A stretch of DNA of 64,000 nucleotides from the NCBI RefSeq assembly GCF_028280385.1, contig NZ_JANQLX010000003.1, positions 248,001 to 312,000 on the forward strand, read 5' to 3'. Position 1 is the first letter of the stretch. Each line of letters opens with the position of its first letter. The stretch is from Allomuricauda sp. GTDB lineage: Bacteria > Bacteroidota > Bacteroidia > Flavobacteriales > Flavobacteriaceae. The position numbers and the translations under genes are program-made. Positions 7,336 to 15,764 of this stretch are shown here, piece by piece. The notes below the pieces were generated by a model. It saw nothing but the letters and a program-made list of their open reading frames with translations. It had not been told where the DNA came from and made no database searches.

Positions 7336-8645
7336 TGAAGACACTCGACAAAATTCCCACCACTAAAATTCAGAGAGCTACAAAACTCATGGCCACCGGG
7401 GCAAAGGTCGGTGTAAACTACATTAAGTATTACGGCGATAAATTGATCAGTCCAAAGGATGAGGCCAAAGCGCGCCTGAATGAAAAAAATGCGGAGGATA
7501 TCTACGACGGCCTTAAAGAATTGAAGGGGAGTGCACTTAAAGTGGCGCAGATGTTGAGTATGGAAAAAAGTGTATTGCCAAAGGCTTACGTGGAAAAATT
7601 CTCCTTATCGCAATTCTCCGTGCCCCCACTGTCACCGCCATTGGTCATCAAAACCTTTAAGAAGTATTTCGGGAAACATCCTGACCAACTGTATGATTCA
7701 TTTGCTACCAAATCGGTAAACGCTGCCAGCATTGGGCAGGTTCACATTGCGGAAAAAGACAACAAAAAGCTTGCGGTAAAAATTCAATACCCGGGAATTG
7801 CGGAAAGCATTTCCTCCGATCTGTCCATGGTAAAGCCCATGGCCATAAAAATGTTCAACATCAAAGGAAAAGATTCAGATAAGTATTTCAACGAGGTGGA
7901 AAAAAAGCTGTTGGAAGAAACCAACTATATCCTTGAGATTGAACAAAGTAAGGAAGTTGCCAAAATGTGCAAGCACATCCCCAATCTCAAATTCCCGGGA
8001 TACTATGAAAAGCTTTCATCCGATAGGATCATTACCATGGATTGGATGGAGGGCGTACATCTATCGGAGTTTGCAGGTAAAAATGCCGATCAGACCTTAC
8101 GGAACAAAGTGGGGCAGGCCCTTTGGGATTTTTATATGTACCAAATGCATTGCTTAAAGAAAGTACACGCGGACCCACATCCCGGTAACTTTCTGGTTTC
8201 GGAAAAAGGGGAACTCATCGCTTTGGATTTTGGATGTATGAAAAAAGTTCCCGAAGATTTCTATGTCCCCTATTTTGAATTGGCTGAAAAGCAAAACATC
8301 GACAATCCTGAATTGTTTACCCGAAAACTATATGAATTGGAGATTCTTCGCGAAGATGATTCTAAAGAAGAAATCGAGTTTTTCTCAGAAATGTTCCATG
8401 AAATGCTCAGTCTCTTCACCCAGCCTTTCCATTCGGAATATTTTGATTTTTCGGACGCGGACTTTTTTGGCAAGATTGCCGAACTAGGTGAAAAATACAG
8501 CAAGAACACTGAACTGCGCAAAATGAATGGTAATAGGGGTTCCAAACATTTCATCTATATCAACCGGACCTTTTTTGGACTGTACAATTTAATGCACGAC
8601 ATACAGGCGACCTTCATCAAAATCGATAATTATAAATCGCATTAA
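7335..8645 (+). CDS. ABC1/AarF/UbiB-family protein kinase-like ATPase
   Basis: An atypical kinase-like protein of the COQ8/UbiB group, a family linked to quinone and membrane-lipid metabolism. Visible motifs: the Ala-rich loop NAASIGQVHIAE, the Lys in LAVKIQYPG, the Glu-rich LLEETNYILEIEQS, catalytic HADPHPGNFLV and metal-binding ALDFGCMK. The N-terminal KxGQ motif appears as KVAQMLSM, with Ala for Gly. Start: the track ORF uses TTG 7332, but ATG 7335 overlaps the TetR stop as TGATG and is preferred. The length of about 436 residues is normal. What it acts on cannot be read from sequence; its place next to a TetR gene and photo/oxidative-stress genes suggests stress-related lipid or quinone maintenance (inference). 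Confidence 0.85.
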   Translation: MKTLDKIPTTKIQRATKLMATGAKVGVNYIKYYGDKLISPKDEAKARLNEKNAEDIYDGLKELKGSALKVAQMLSMEKSVLPKAYVEKFSLSQFSVPPLSPPLVIKTFKKYFGKHPDQLYDSFATKSVNAASIGQVHIAEKDNKKLAVKIQYPGIAESISSDLSMVKPMAIKMFNIKGKDSDKYFNEVEKKLLEETNYILEIEQSKEVAKMCKHIPNLKFPGYYEKLSSDRIITMDWMEGVHLSEFAGKNADQTLRNKVGQALWDFYMYQMHCLKKVHADPHPGNFLVSEKGELIALDFGCMKKVPEDFYVPYFELAEKQNIDNPELFTRKLYELEILREDDSKEEIEFFSEMFHEMLSLFTQPFHSEYFDFSDADFFGKIAELGEKYSKNTELRKMNGNRGSKHFIYINRTFFGLYNLMHDIQATFIKIDNYKSH

Positions 8646-8736
8646 GGGGGTCATCCAATCAAATGAGGGAAATGGGATTCAGGAATTGGTAACGTGCACT
8701 GGCAATGAATCCATGCTAACATTAAAATCAGATACT

Positions 8737-9435
8737 ATGAACGACCACGGAGCCGTATTGAATGTCCTTATCAAGAAAAATGGATTAAACGGATTTTCAG
8801 ACCAGGAAATTGGTGATGACCATCTTTCCACTGGGCTGGACACCCCAATGAAGAAGGATGCGTTTGCCATATCTGACGAGGAAAAAAAACTGAAGATTGC
8901 CGATCTATTTGAACAAATAATGGATGTGATGGGGTTGGATTTGGAAGACGACTCTTTGCGGGGAACTCCCAATCGAGTTGCAAAAATGTATATAGATGAG
9001 ATTTTTTCAGGCTTAAACCCAGCCAATAAGCCTAAGGTGGCTCTGTTTGAAAATAAATATAGATACAACCAAATGTTGGTTGAAAAGGAGATCACTTTTT
9101 ACTCCAACTGCGAACACCATTTTGTACCCATTATTGGCAAAGCACATGTGGCCTATATATCTTCAGGCAAGGTGATTGGTCTTTCAAAGCTTAACAGGAT
9201 TGTTCAATATTATGCCAAACGGCCTCAGGTGCAGGAACGATTGACCAACCAAATAGCCAAAGAATTAATTGATATTTTGGAAACCGAGGATGTTGCAGTG
9301 ATCATTGACGCCAAACACTTATGTGTTTCTTCTCGTGGGGTCAAGGATGATACATCGGCTACGGTGACCTCATTCTACGGAGGAACCTTCAATAATTCCG
9401 ATAAAATTGCCGAGTTACAGAATTATTTAAAGTAG
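8737..9435 (+). CDS. folE: GTP cyclohydrolase I, copy 1
   Basis: Converts GTP to dihydroneopterin triphosphate, the first step to folate and pterins. It has the Zn-binding Cys/His of SNCEHHFVP, the second Cys of AKHLCVSSRG, and the substrate site region GLSKLNRIVQYYAKRPQVQERL. Several starts are possible: TTG 8686 (track), ATG 8713 and ATG 8737 (MNDHGAVL). The last is chosen because the upstream residues look non-conserved, with moderate certainty. It is third in the TetR operon. A paralogue lies at 15765-16430. Here it may supply a pterin chromophore or reduced folate to the photolyase encoded by the convergent operon; this is inference from context. Confidence 0.93.
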   Translation: MNDHGAVLNVLIKKNGLNGFSDQEIGDDHLSTGLDTPMKKDAFAISDEEKKLKIADLFEQIMDVMGLDLEDDSLRGTPNRVAKMYIDEIFSGLNPANKPKVALFENKYRYNQMLVEKEITFYSNCEHHFVPIIGKAHVAYISSGKVIGLSKLNRIVQYYAKRPQVQERLTNQIAKELIDILETEDVAVIIDAKHLCVSSRGVKDDTSATVTSFYGGTFNNSDKIAELQNYLK

Positions 9436-9438
9436 TTG

Positions 9439-10125
9439 ATGATGAGGTCTATAGCAATAATTGGCGGTAGTCGGGGCATTGGAAATGCCATTTTAAATGA
9501 GTTGTCCGAAACCTGTCGAATTTACAACATCAGTAGAACCGAACCTCCGGAAATGCCATCCAATGTTACGCATTTCCCGTGTGACGTTTTAGTGGACGAC
9601 TTGCCTGATATTGAGGAATTGGATGGACTGGTCTATTGCCCGGGAAGCATTAACCTAAAGCCAATTTCAAGGTTGGGTGTGGAAGACTTTAGAGCAGACT
9701 TTGAAATAAATGTGGCTGGAGCCGTAAAGGCCATCCAGAAATACCTGCCACAACTGAAAAAAGGAGCAAACCCATCCATTGTACTTTTTAGTACGGTGGC
9801 TTCCAAATTGGGAATGCCGTTTCACGCAAGTGTGGCCACATCCAAGTCTGCTGTTGAAGGGTTGGTTAAATCTCTGGGCGCGGAACTCGCCCCACATATT
9901 CGTGTGAACGCCATTGCGCCGACGGTAACTGACACAGAACTTGCCGCTAAGCTGTTGCGCAACGAAAAAATGATTGAAAACATAGCGGAACGTCACCCAC
10001 TAAAACGATTTTTAAACCCAGGGGAAGTAGCTGCAATGGCGCAATTTTTACTCTCTAACAAGGCCGGTTCACTTTCAGGTCAAATATTTAGGATGGATTG
10101 CGGCATTGTATCCTTTAAACTATAA
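9439..10125 (+). CDS. SDR family oxidoreductase lacking the catalytic Tyr
   Basis: A Rossmann-fold short-chain dehydrogenase. The cofactor motif is IIGGSRGIGNAIL; NVAGAVKAI and the Ser region LFSTVASKLG are present. The usual YxxxK reads VATSK (PFHASVATSKSAVEG), so the Tyr is replaced by Val while Lys is kept. The C-terminal RVNAIAPTVTDTELA and GQIFRMDCG are normal SDR features. TTG 9436 is the track start, but ATG 9439 or ATG 9442 is more likely. It lies three bases after folE and three bases before gpx. Without the Tyr the enzyme either uses another acid or is a binding protein; substrate unknown, possibly a pterin. Confidence 0.82.
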   Translation: MMRSIAIIGGSRGIGNAILNELSETCRIYNISRTEPPEMPSNVTHFPCDVLVDDLPDIEELDGLVYCPGSINLKPISRLGVEDFRADFEINVAGAVKAIQKYLPQLKKGANPSIVLFSTVASKLGMPFHASVATSKSAVEGLVKSLGAELAPHIRVNAIAPTVTDTELAAKLLRNEKMIENIAERHPLKRFLNPGEVAAMAQFLLSNKAGSLSGQIFRMDCGIVSFKL

Positions 10126-10128
10126 CAG

Positions 10129-10650
10129 ATGAAGATTATTTCTAAGGCCAAAATACCTTCTAAAAAGTCCGGGGGCACTAAAAAATCCATATACGATATC
10201 TCCATCAACGCACTTGATGGTTCCGCTATTCACCTGGCCGAATTTAAAGGAAGGCACCTTCTTTTTGTCAATGTAGCTTCGGAATGCGGCTTTACCCCGC
10301 AGTATAAGGATTTGCAAAAATTGAGTGATGCATATCCTGACTCATTGGTTGTTGTAGGACTACCTTGCAATCAGTTTGGAAAACAGGAGCCTGGCAATTC
10401 CACCGAGATACGGCAGTTTTGTGAACTCAATTTTGGAGTTACTTTTCCATTGACCGAAAAAATTCATGTCAAAGGCCCAGGGCAACATCCCTTATACCAA
10501 TGGCTCACATCCAAAGCGTTAAATGGGAAAAAGAGCTCAAGCGTTCGCTGGAACTTTCAGAAATACCTGGTTGACGACAAAGGGAATCTCGTGGACTATT
10601 TTTATTCCATTACTTCTCCTTTGAGCTCCAAAATTACCAGACATCTCTGA
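10129..10650 (+). CDS. Glutathione peroxidase family (thioredoxin-type) peroxidase
   Basis: Reduces hydrogen peroxide or lipid peroxides. The catalytic tetrad is visible: peroxidatic Cys in NVASECGFTPQY, Gln in LPCNQFGKQEPG, Trp and Asn in SVRWNFQKYL. The CNQFG cysteine can serve as resolving Cys, as in thioredoxin-dependent members. It has an N-terminal extension of about 20 basic residues (MKIISKAKIPSKKSGG) with no clear signal peptide. It is last in the TetR operon; its stop is eight bases from the end of the convergent CIA30 gene. Confidence 0.92.
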   Translation: MKIISKAKIPSKKSGGTKKSIYDISINALDGSAIHLAEFKGRHLLFVNVASECGFTPQYKDLQKLSDAYPDSLVVVGLPCNQFGKQEPGNSTEIRQFCELNFGVTFPLTEKIHVKGPGQHPLYQWLTSKALNGKKSSSVRWNFQKYLVDDKGNLVDYFYSITSPLSSKITRHL

Positions 10651-10658
10651 GGATTGAC

Positions 10659-11189
10659 TTACTCCAGACCTATGAAATTAATTTCAAGTTTAAAATCCTC
10701 CGCGGTTTTGTTTCCAATTAGGAATGCGATTTCTTCTATGGTATCTCCGTTGTAATTTGGGATATTGAGCTTGCGTCCTCGAAAAGATGGATACATGTCC
10801 GCTAATGGAATTTTGATGGTCTGCCATCCTGTGGATGTAGTGAAAGAACCTATATACGAATAACTATGGGATAGTTTGTCCTTGATTCTGAATTGGAACT
10901 TTTTACCATCCCCCTTCACTTTCAACACAACTGCGGAATATTGCCTGACTCCTTTTTTGTCCAATCTATGCCTAACCGAAGAAAAACCGCCATTGTTTTC
11001 TAGCGATACCCGGCCTTCAAAAACTCCGTTTCCTTCTTTGTTTATAAAAAAGTTTCCGGAAGACCGTCCTCCCATCACAACATCGTCAACAATACGCCAA
11101 TCCGAACTATCCGATGCATTGCTGAATTGATATAACATGGTGGACTGTATCATTACTGTAATTAAAATTAACGGTATACCTGGGTTCAT
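10659..11189 (-). CDS. CIA30 family protein (CBM11-like)
   Basis: 176 residues. The N-terminus is hydrophobic (IPLILITVMIQSTMLYQF), a possible signal or anchor. The CIA30/complex I intermediate-associated fold shows in DWRIVDDVVMGGRSSGNF, the fingerprint of the family, and in FRGRKLNIPNYNGDTIEEIAFLIGNKTAEDFKLEI at the end. Bacterial members often sit near photolyase and oxidative-stress genes; their biochemical role is not known to me. It is last in the minus-strand photolyase operon, 10 bases after the photolyase stop. Confidence 0.85.
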   Translation of the reverse strand: MNPGIPLILITVMIQSTMLYQFSNASDSSDWRIVDDVVMGGRSSGNFFINKEGNGVFEGRVSLENNGGFSSVRHRLDKKGVRQYSAVVLKVKGDGKKFQFRIKDKLSHSYSYIGSFTTSTGWQTIKIPLADMYPSFRGRKLNIPNYNGDTIEEIAFLIGNKTAEDFKLEINFIGLE

Positions 11190-11199
11190 ATATTGTATT

Positions 11200-12702
11200 T
11201 TACGGTATCAACAAATTTTTGGAGCTTAATTTCGCTAAATAGGCTTCGCCATTTTTAAGGTGTAATTCCCTTTTTCCCGGAGACATTTTATCAAAGCTTC
11301 GGACAAGCAAACCCAATCTTGGGTTGGACAGAAAAAAGTTACGCTGCTTATTCATAAACCGCCAAAAAAGCCCATCCCATATGGCTTGCCATTCGCCTTT
11401 TTTGTAATTGCCCATTTTCATCAAATAATTACTGCCGCTGATATACGGTTTGGTGGCCATTAATCCGCCATCCGCAAATTGGCTCATGCCGTATACGTTG
11501 GGAACCATTACCCAGTCGTAAGCATCCACAAAAAGCTCCATAAACCAGCGGTAGACTTCATCTGGATCAAACTCGCACAAAAGCATAAAATTTCCCAAAA
11601 CCATGAGACGCTCAATGTGGTGACAGTAACCGGTCTTAAGTACTTTTTTTATGGTTTGGTCCACTGGATGGATACCGGTACTTCCGTTGTAGAATTCCGG
11701 TGGAATTTTCCTTGTAAACCCCCAAAAATTTCTTGTGCGCCCATCACTCCCCCTGCTTTCATACATACCGCGTATAAATTCGCGCCAACCTATAATTTGT
11801 CGTACGAACCCCTCCGTAGAATTGATGGGAATTTGGTGTTTTTCAGCATAAGCCAAACTTTCTTGGACAATGGTTTGGGGTGTAATCAGTCCAACATTGA
11901 GCATGGGCGTAAGCACGCTGTGGTTAAGAAACGAATGTTCAACCACAATGGCATCTTCATAGGTGCCAAAGTCCGTAAATCGGTAGTCCAAAAATTGTTG
12001 GAACCAAGCTTGGGCAGCTGCAAAACTTGTTGGATATAGAGGGTGGTCCGCAAGACTTCCTGGATGATCTGAAAAATGAGCTTTCACATACTCCAAAGCT
12101 TCAGCATAAAAACCATCTGTGTCGGGGAATTGGATTGGGGGTGGAATCTTTTTGGCTGGGTATTTTTTTCTATTCTCCGTATCAAATGTCCATTTCCCAC
12201 CTTTTGGTTTGCCATCTGTTTCCAGAAGTATATTCCGTAGCTTGCGCTGTTCGGTGTAAAAAGAAGTTTGGTGGTACTTCTTCTTGTCCTTTCTGAAGAA
12301 TGCGGATAGTTCTACTTTGGTATTCAAAAACAAGGGGGAATCAAAAACGGTAGTGGTTATTCCATTTGCCTTACAGCTCTTCTGAATTCGACGGTGCAAC
12401 CAATTGTCAGTGGGATCTACATAGTTGATATGGTCCACTCCCAACTGCTTCAATTGTGGAACCAATTTTCGAACGTCAGCACTGTCCATGGTGGATGCTA
12501 TATAGTGCACTTCCATTCCCCTGGATTTTAGATAGGCCTCGTAGGTCTTCATGGAAGCTCTGTGAAAAGCTATCTTTTGTTTATGGAATGGGTATTGCCT
12601 AAAGAAAAGGAATTCCTCAACCAGATAAACCGGTACTGCTTCCTCCATAAACGGGGAACTTTTAAAAAGTTGATGGGGGAAAATAAGATGTATCCGGTTC
12701 AT
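11200..12702 (-). CDS. Cryptochrome/photolyase family protein (PhrB/FeS-BCP-like), cysteine-poor variant
   Basis: 500 residues. The N-terminal antenna Rossmann domain begins HLIFPHQLF. The FAD-binding helical domain includes [16 protein letters not shown], the [17 protein letters not shown] double-His region, and [35 protein letters not shown]. This is the fingerprint of the prokaryotic (6-4) photolyase/FeS-BCP group (deoxyribodipyrimidine photolyase-related). In that group three Cys that ligate a 4Fe-4S cluster follow the SGxNY motif (CKGC...CPF). Here the stretch reads [21 protein letters not shown] with no Cys, and the upstream Cys position also seems absent. Repair versus sensing cannot be decided. 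Its start overlaps the DUF2256 stop (ATGA). Confidence 0.88.
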   Translation of the reverse strand: MNRIHLIFPHQLFKSSPFMEEAVPVYLVEEFLFFRQYPFHKQKIAFHRASMKTYEAYLKSRGMEVHYIASTMDSADVRKLVPQLKQLGVDHINYVDPTDNWLHRRIQKSCKANGITTTVFDSPLFLNTKVELSAFFRKDKKKYHQTSFYTEQRKLRNILLETDGKPKGGKWTFDTENRKKYPAKKIPPPIQFPDTDGFYAEALEYVKAHFSDHPGSLADHPLYPTSFAAAQAWFQQFLDYRFTDFGTYEDAIVVEHSFLNHSVLTPMLNVGLITPQTIVQESLAYAEKHQIPINSTEGFVRQIIGWREFIRGMYESRGSDGRTRNFWGFTRKIPPEFYNGSTGIHPVDQTIKKVLKTGYCHHIERLMVLGNFMLLCEFDPDEVYRWFMELFVDAYDWVMVPNVYGMSQFADGGLMATKPYISGSNYLMKMGNYKKGEWQAIWDGLFWRFMNKQRNFFLSNPRLGLLVRSFDKMSPGKRELHLKNGEAYLAKLSSKNLLIP

Positions 12703-12833
12703 TGATGTCTATTGTGCCTACAGCGCTCACTGCAATATTTGATGTTGTTCCAATTCTTTTCCCATTTTTTTCTCCACGAAAAAGGACGCTGGCAAGTCGC
12801 ACATATCTTTTCTGGCAACCGATGCTTTTTCAT
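12699..12833 (-). CDS. DUF2256 small zinc-finger-like protein
   Basis: Not in the ORF track (44 residues). The product begins [20 protein letters not shown] and ends [12 protein letters not shown]. The two cysteine pairs CATC and CSERC are spaced like a treble-clef zinc finger, and the [11 protein letters not shown] core is the DUF2256 hallmark. Both ends overlap neighbours by four bases: its ATG overlaps the flavin reductase stop and its TGA overlaps the photolyase ATG (ATGA at each junction). DUF2256 genes are typical neighbours of photolyase-like genes in many bacteria. Function unknown, possibly a nucleic-acid or protein-binding accessory. Confidence 0.92.
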   Translation of the reverse strand: MKKHRLPEKICATCQRPFSWRKKWEKNWNNIKYCSERCRHNRHQ

Positions 12834-13462
12834 CCGTTGAATTCAGGGACCTCGTTGGCCCTAACATATGGATGTTGTGCAATCTTCTTCAGTTCGTAGT
12901 AGCTGTTGAGTCCTGAAATCCCGATGCTGTTGAGGTCTTCCAAATTGATATCCCCCTTTTCCAACGCAGTATCTGGAAGTATCAGGTGGGCAATTTCCCC
13001 GATTACCAGAATAGTTCCGTTCAAAGGGATGGGAATGGCCTCTTTAAACTGCATTCCAACTTTAACCCTACTTTCTTTTACAAAAGGCGCAGCAAAACCT
13101 TCAATGTATTCTTCACTAAAACCACATCTTGCGAATTCCGAAACAGAACGGTCGAACTTTGCGGAGGTATAATGGGCCTGTTTTGTGAATTCTGGATGAA
13201 TATGATTTATGGTAAACACCCCATTTTGTTTGATGTTTTCAAGGGTATGCCCCGACTCCCCTGTTTGGGGCCGGGAGACAAAACCCAACAGCGAAGGATT
13301 GCTTCCGAGGTGAACTACGGAACTAAAGACCGCCAAGTTGGTAGTTTGTTTACTATCTATGGTCCCAATTAAATTGGCAGGTTTTATCCCAGATACCGAG
13401 TTGACAAGTTTGAGTCGGGTGATACGGTCTAAATTGGCAATGTCTTTATGGCTGTAATGCAT
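12830..13462 (-). CDS. Flavin reductase-like FMN-binding protein
   Basis: A split-barrel flavin reductase domain. [41 protein letters not shown] is the FMN-binding region, followed by [22 protein letters not shown]. The ATG at 13462 ([14 protein letters not shown]) is chosen; the track extension upstream is basic low-complexity. About 210 residues is normal for the family. Its position in the photolyase operon suggests it supplies or reduces flavin for the photolyase-like protein; this is inference. Confidence 0.87.
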   Translation of the reverse strand: MHYSHKDIANLDRITRLKLVNSVSGIKPANLIGTIDSKQTTNLAVFSSVVHLGSNPSLLGFVSRPQTGESGHTLENIKQNGVFTINHIHPEFTKQAHYTSAKFDRSVSEFARCGFSEEYIEGFAAPFVKESRVKVGMQFKEAIPIPLNGTILVIGEIAHLILPDTALEKGDINLEDLNSIGISGLNSYYELKKIAQHPYVRANEVPEFNG

Positions 13463-13567
13463 TTTATCTGTTTTGTTTTTCAGCTTTTTTTGATGAGCGT
13501 TTCCTTTCCTTTTTTGAAGCAGCAATATTCCAAAAACGCTACGTGAATCCAATTGCTGACAATGGGT

Positions 13568-13864
13568 TCAATGGCGTTTGCTGATTTTGTTTCCTGAAAT
13601 GATTCTTTGACGAGTACATTTAAAGCGATTGATATCCGGATTTCGTTTTTTCAGATGTTTTTGACTTACACCACTATTGACACGTTTTCTCCAGCGTTTA
13701 AAGCTCGACTCCTTAAGATTGGACCGCATTAATTTTATGACCTCTTTCTCCGCCAGACCAAATTGAAAACGAATGGCCTCGAAAGGCGTGCGGTCTTCCC
13801 ATGCCATTTCTATGATTCGATCTAACTGTCTTGGGGTAAAAACATTTTCTTTTGCCAACGTCAT
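13568..13864 (-). CDS. DUF2805/TIGR03643 family protein
   Basis: A small basic helical protein. FTPRQLDRIIEMAWEDRTPFEAIRFQFGLAEKEVIKLMR is the family signature, followed by SSFKRWRKRV and a basic RNPDINRFKCTRQRIISGNKIS tail. It looks like a helix-turn-helix. ATG 13864 (MTLAKENVF) is preferred to the TTG at 13888. It is first gene of the photolyase operon, about 105 bases before the flavin reductase gene and just downstream of operator 2. The family is found next to photolyase genes in many marine bacteria; function not known to me. Confidence 0.87.
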   Translation of the reverse strand: MTLAKENVFTPRQLDRIIEMAWEDRTPFEAIRFQFGLAEKEVIKLMRSNLKESSFKRWRKRVNSGVSQKHLKKRNPDINRFKCTRQRIISGNKISKRH

Positions 13865-13904
13865 TTTTGTTGCCACCGAAATCGACAAGGAATCGATTCC
13901 TGTT

Positions 13905-13948
13905 CAAAACTATTTTGTTTAATCAAAATTATTAAAAGTTAGACAAAA
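13905..13948 (-). promoter_or_regulatory. Operator 2 and promoter of the photolyase operon
   Basis: In the direction of transcription: TTTTGTCTAA, 16 bases, TTAAACAAAA, then directly TAGTTTTG, a full match to the -7 consensus TAnnTTTG (13912-13905). Arms and spacer length are the same as in operator 1 at 6606-6641, with one mismatch between arms. It lies about 40 bases upstream of the DUF2805 start. Confidence 0.65.
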
Positions 13949-14340
13949 TATAAAATTATGTGCCATAAAGATAGCCAGTATTAAAAACGTCTTTCCAAAA
14001 GAAGTTGATTTGGATGCTAGATGTGTAAAGAAAATTTCGGTATTCATAGGAATATTGGCCCTTCTTAATGTTTTGACCTTTATTAAGGATTGTTAGATGA
14101 CCTGTCAAAACCCGGTTGTTTTTCACATGATGGATTCCAAATAGCCTCACACTTATGGGCTTTGCAGAATGTACCTTACCCCATGCATGTTTAGTTGGTG
14201 TTAGCAAAACGTTTTAAAATCTATAATGGGCCAATTATTTTATTTCATTGAATAACTTTGTTGGGAAGCTCCCCGTGCATGCACGACTTCAAAATCAAAT
14301 AAGGTTTGCCAATTAGGACTATAATATTCAATCATTTATC
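13949..14340. other. Intergenic region between photolyase operon and PhoX
   Basis: No convincing gene. The 83-codon minus ORF (13956-14207) lacks recognisable features. A TAACTTTG box (14253-14260) is a likely PhoX -7 element. A perfect 12-base palindrome CGTGCATGCACG lies just downstream at 14274-14285, between the expected transcription start and the PhoX ATG. Confidence 0.4.
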
Positions 14341-15753
14341 ATGAACAGCGATCAGAAAGACTATACCCGAAGACATTTCATCAGACAATCCACCCTTACT
14401 TCCTTGGCGTTGATATCATTGGCAAGTTGCACCAATGGGAAAAAGAAAGCCAAGACTGTCGAGGTTACGGAAGAAGATGGATTGAAACTTAAGCTTGACC
14501 CCAAGGGCTATCTTGATTTACCGGAGGGATTTTCCTATAAAGTAATATCAAAATCAGGCAACAAAATGTCTGACGGGCTGTTGGTCCCCGGGCGACCTGA
14601 TGGAATGGGAGCTTTTCTTAACGGGGATGGTAAAATTGTCATTATACGAAACCATGAAAATGGCGCAACAGATTTGGAAAACAGTCCTTTTGGTTCGGAC
14701 AATGCATTGTTGTCCAATGTCGATTCAAATCAAATCTATGACAATGGAAATGGGACCAATCCAGGTCTTGGAGGTACCACAACCCTGATATATGACGAGA
14801 ACAAGGCGGAGGTCGTGGAAGAATTCATGAGTCTGGCCGGAACCTATAGAAACTGTGCCGGAGGAGTATCTCCTTGGGGTACTTGGATAACTTGCGAAGA
14901 AGATGTGACCAAAGCGGACGGGAAGCAAATCCTTAAAGACCATGGATATGTATTTGAAGTCCCGATGGAAGGCAAGGGGATGACCGTCCCTACCCCAATC
15001 AAGGCCATGGGAAGGTTCAATCATGAGGCAGTTGCCGTAGATCCGGTTTCTGGCTGTGTATATCTTACGGAAGATCGGCATGATGGTCTGATCTATCGTT
15101 TTATTCCGAAGGAAAAAGAAAACCTAATGGCAGGAGGGGTTTTGCAGGCTTTGGCCATTCGGGATAAAAAAAGTTTGGATACCAGAAATTGGGAAGGTTC
15201 GGTGGTTGCCAGAAATACTCCAATGGAAGTGTTTTGGATAGATTTGGACGATGTGGAGGCTCCGGAAGACGATTTGAGGTTTAGGGGGTTCGATGCTGGG
15301 GCAGCCCGGTTTGCTAGAGGTGAGGGCATATGGATGGGAGAAGGAGAACTCTTTTTTGCCTGTACCAATGGAGGTCCGGATAATTTCGGACAGGTTTTTA
15401 AATACACCCTGTCCCCAAAAGAAGGTTCGGAAGCGGAAAACGAAACACCTGCCCAGTTGGAATTGTATGCTGAATCCAATGACAAAACAGTGTTGCACAT
15501 GTGCGATAATCTTACCATTGCACCCTGGGGCGATGTTCTCCTATGCGAAGACAACGGGGAATTGAACCACATAAGGGGAATTGATAAAAAGGGAAATATT
15601 TACACATTGGCCTGCAACAGAAGTTCCAAATCCGAACTTACCGGCTTGGTTTTTTCACCTTCCGGGAAGACCCTTTTTGTAAATGTTCAGGAGAACGGGG
15701 ATACCGTTGCCATTACAGGACCATGGGAGCAAATGGGCGCGCTGACCAGTTAA
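14341..15753 (+). CDS. PhoX-type (DUF839) alkaline phosphatase-like lipoprotein
   Basis: 470 residues. The N-terminus has a twin-arginine motif (TRRHFIRQSTLTSL) followed by a lipobox-like LASC, so it is probably a Tat-exported lipoprotein. The PhoX/DUF839 beta-propeller begins near LDLPEGFSYKVIS, with the NHEN and TWITCEEDV metal-site regions, MGRFNHEAVAVDP, YLTEDRHDGLIYRF and the late NLTIAPWGDVLLCEDNG. PhoX enzymes use Ca and Fe to release phosphate from organic esters; the closest family name is certain, the exact substrate is not. It is a single gene whose stop lies 11 bases from the convergent second folE. Confidence 0.87.
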   Translation: MNSDQKDYTRRHFIRQSTLTSLALISLASCTNGKKKAKTVEVTEEDGLKLKLDPKGYLDLPEGFSYKVISKSGNKMSDGLLVPGRPDGMGAFLNGDGKIVIIRNHENGATDLENSPFGSDNALLSNVDSNQIYDNGNGTNPGLGGTTTLIYDENKAEVVEEFMSLAGTYRNCAGGVSPWGTWITCEEDVTKADGKQILKDHGYVFEVPMEGKGMTVPTPIKAMGRFNHEAVAVDPVSGCVYLTEDRHDGLIYRFIPKEKENLMAGGVLQALAIRDKKSLDTRNWEGSVVARNTPMEVFWIDLDDVEAPEDDLRFRGFDAGAARFARGEGIWMGEGELFFACTNGGPDNFGQVFKYTLSPKEGSEAENETPAQLELYAESNDKTVLHMCDNLTIAPWGDVLLCEDNGELNHIRGIDKKGNIYTLACNRSSKSELTGLVFSPSGKTLFVNVQENGDTVAITGPWEQMGALTS

Positions 15754-15764
15754 TGTTCCGAAAG

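Noticed and set aside
13956-14207. 83-codon minus ORF, and an overlapping plus frame ending KKISVFIGILALLNVLTFIKDC
   Set aside because: The minus ORF has no family feature. The plus frame looks like a small membrane segment but has no ATG, GTG or TTG in a sensible place. Possibly a gene remnant, but not supportable.
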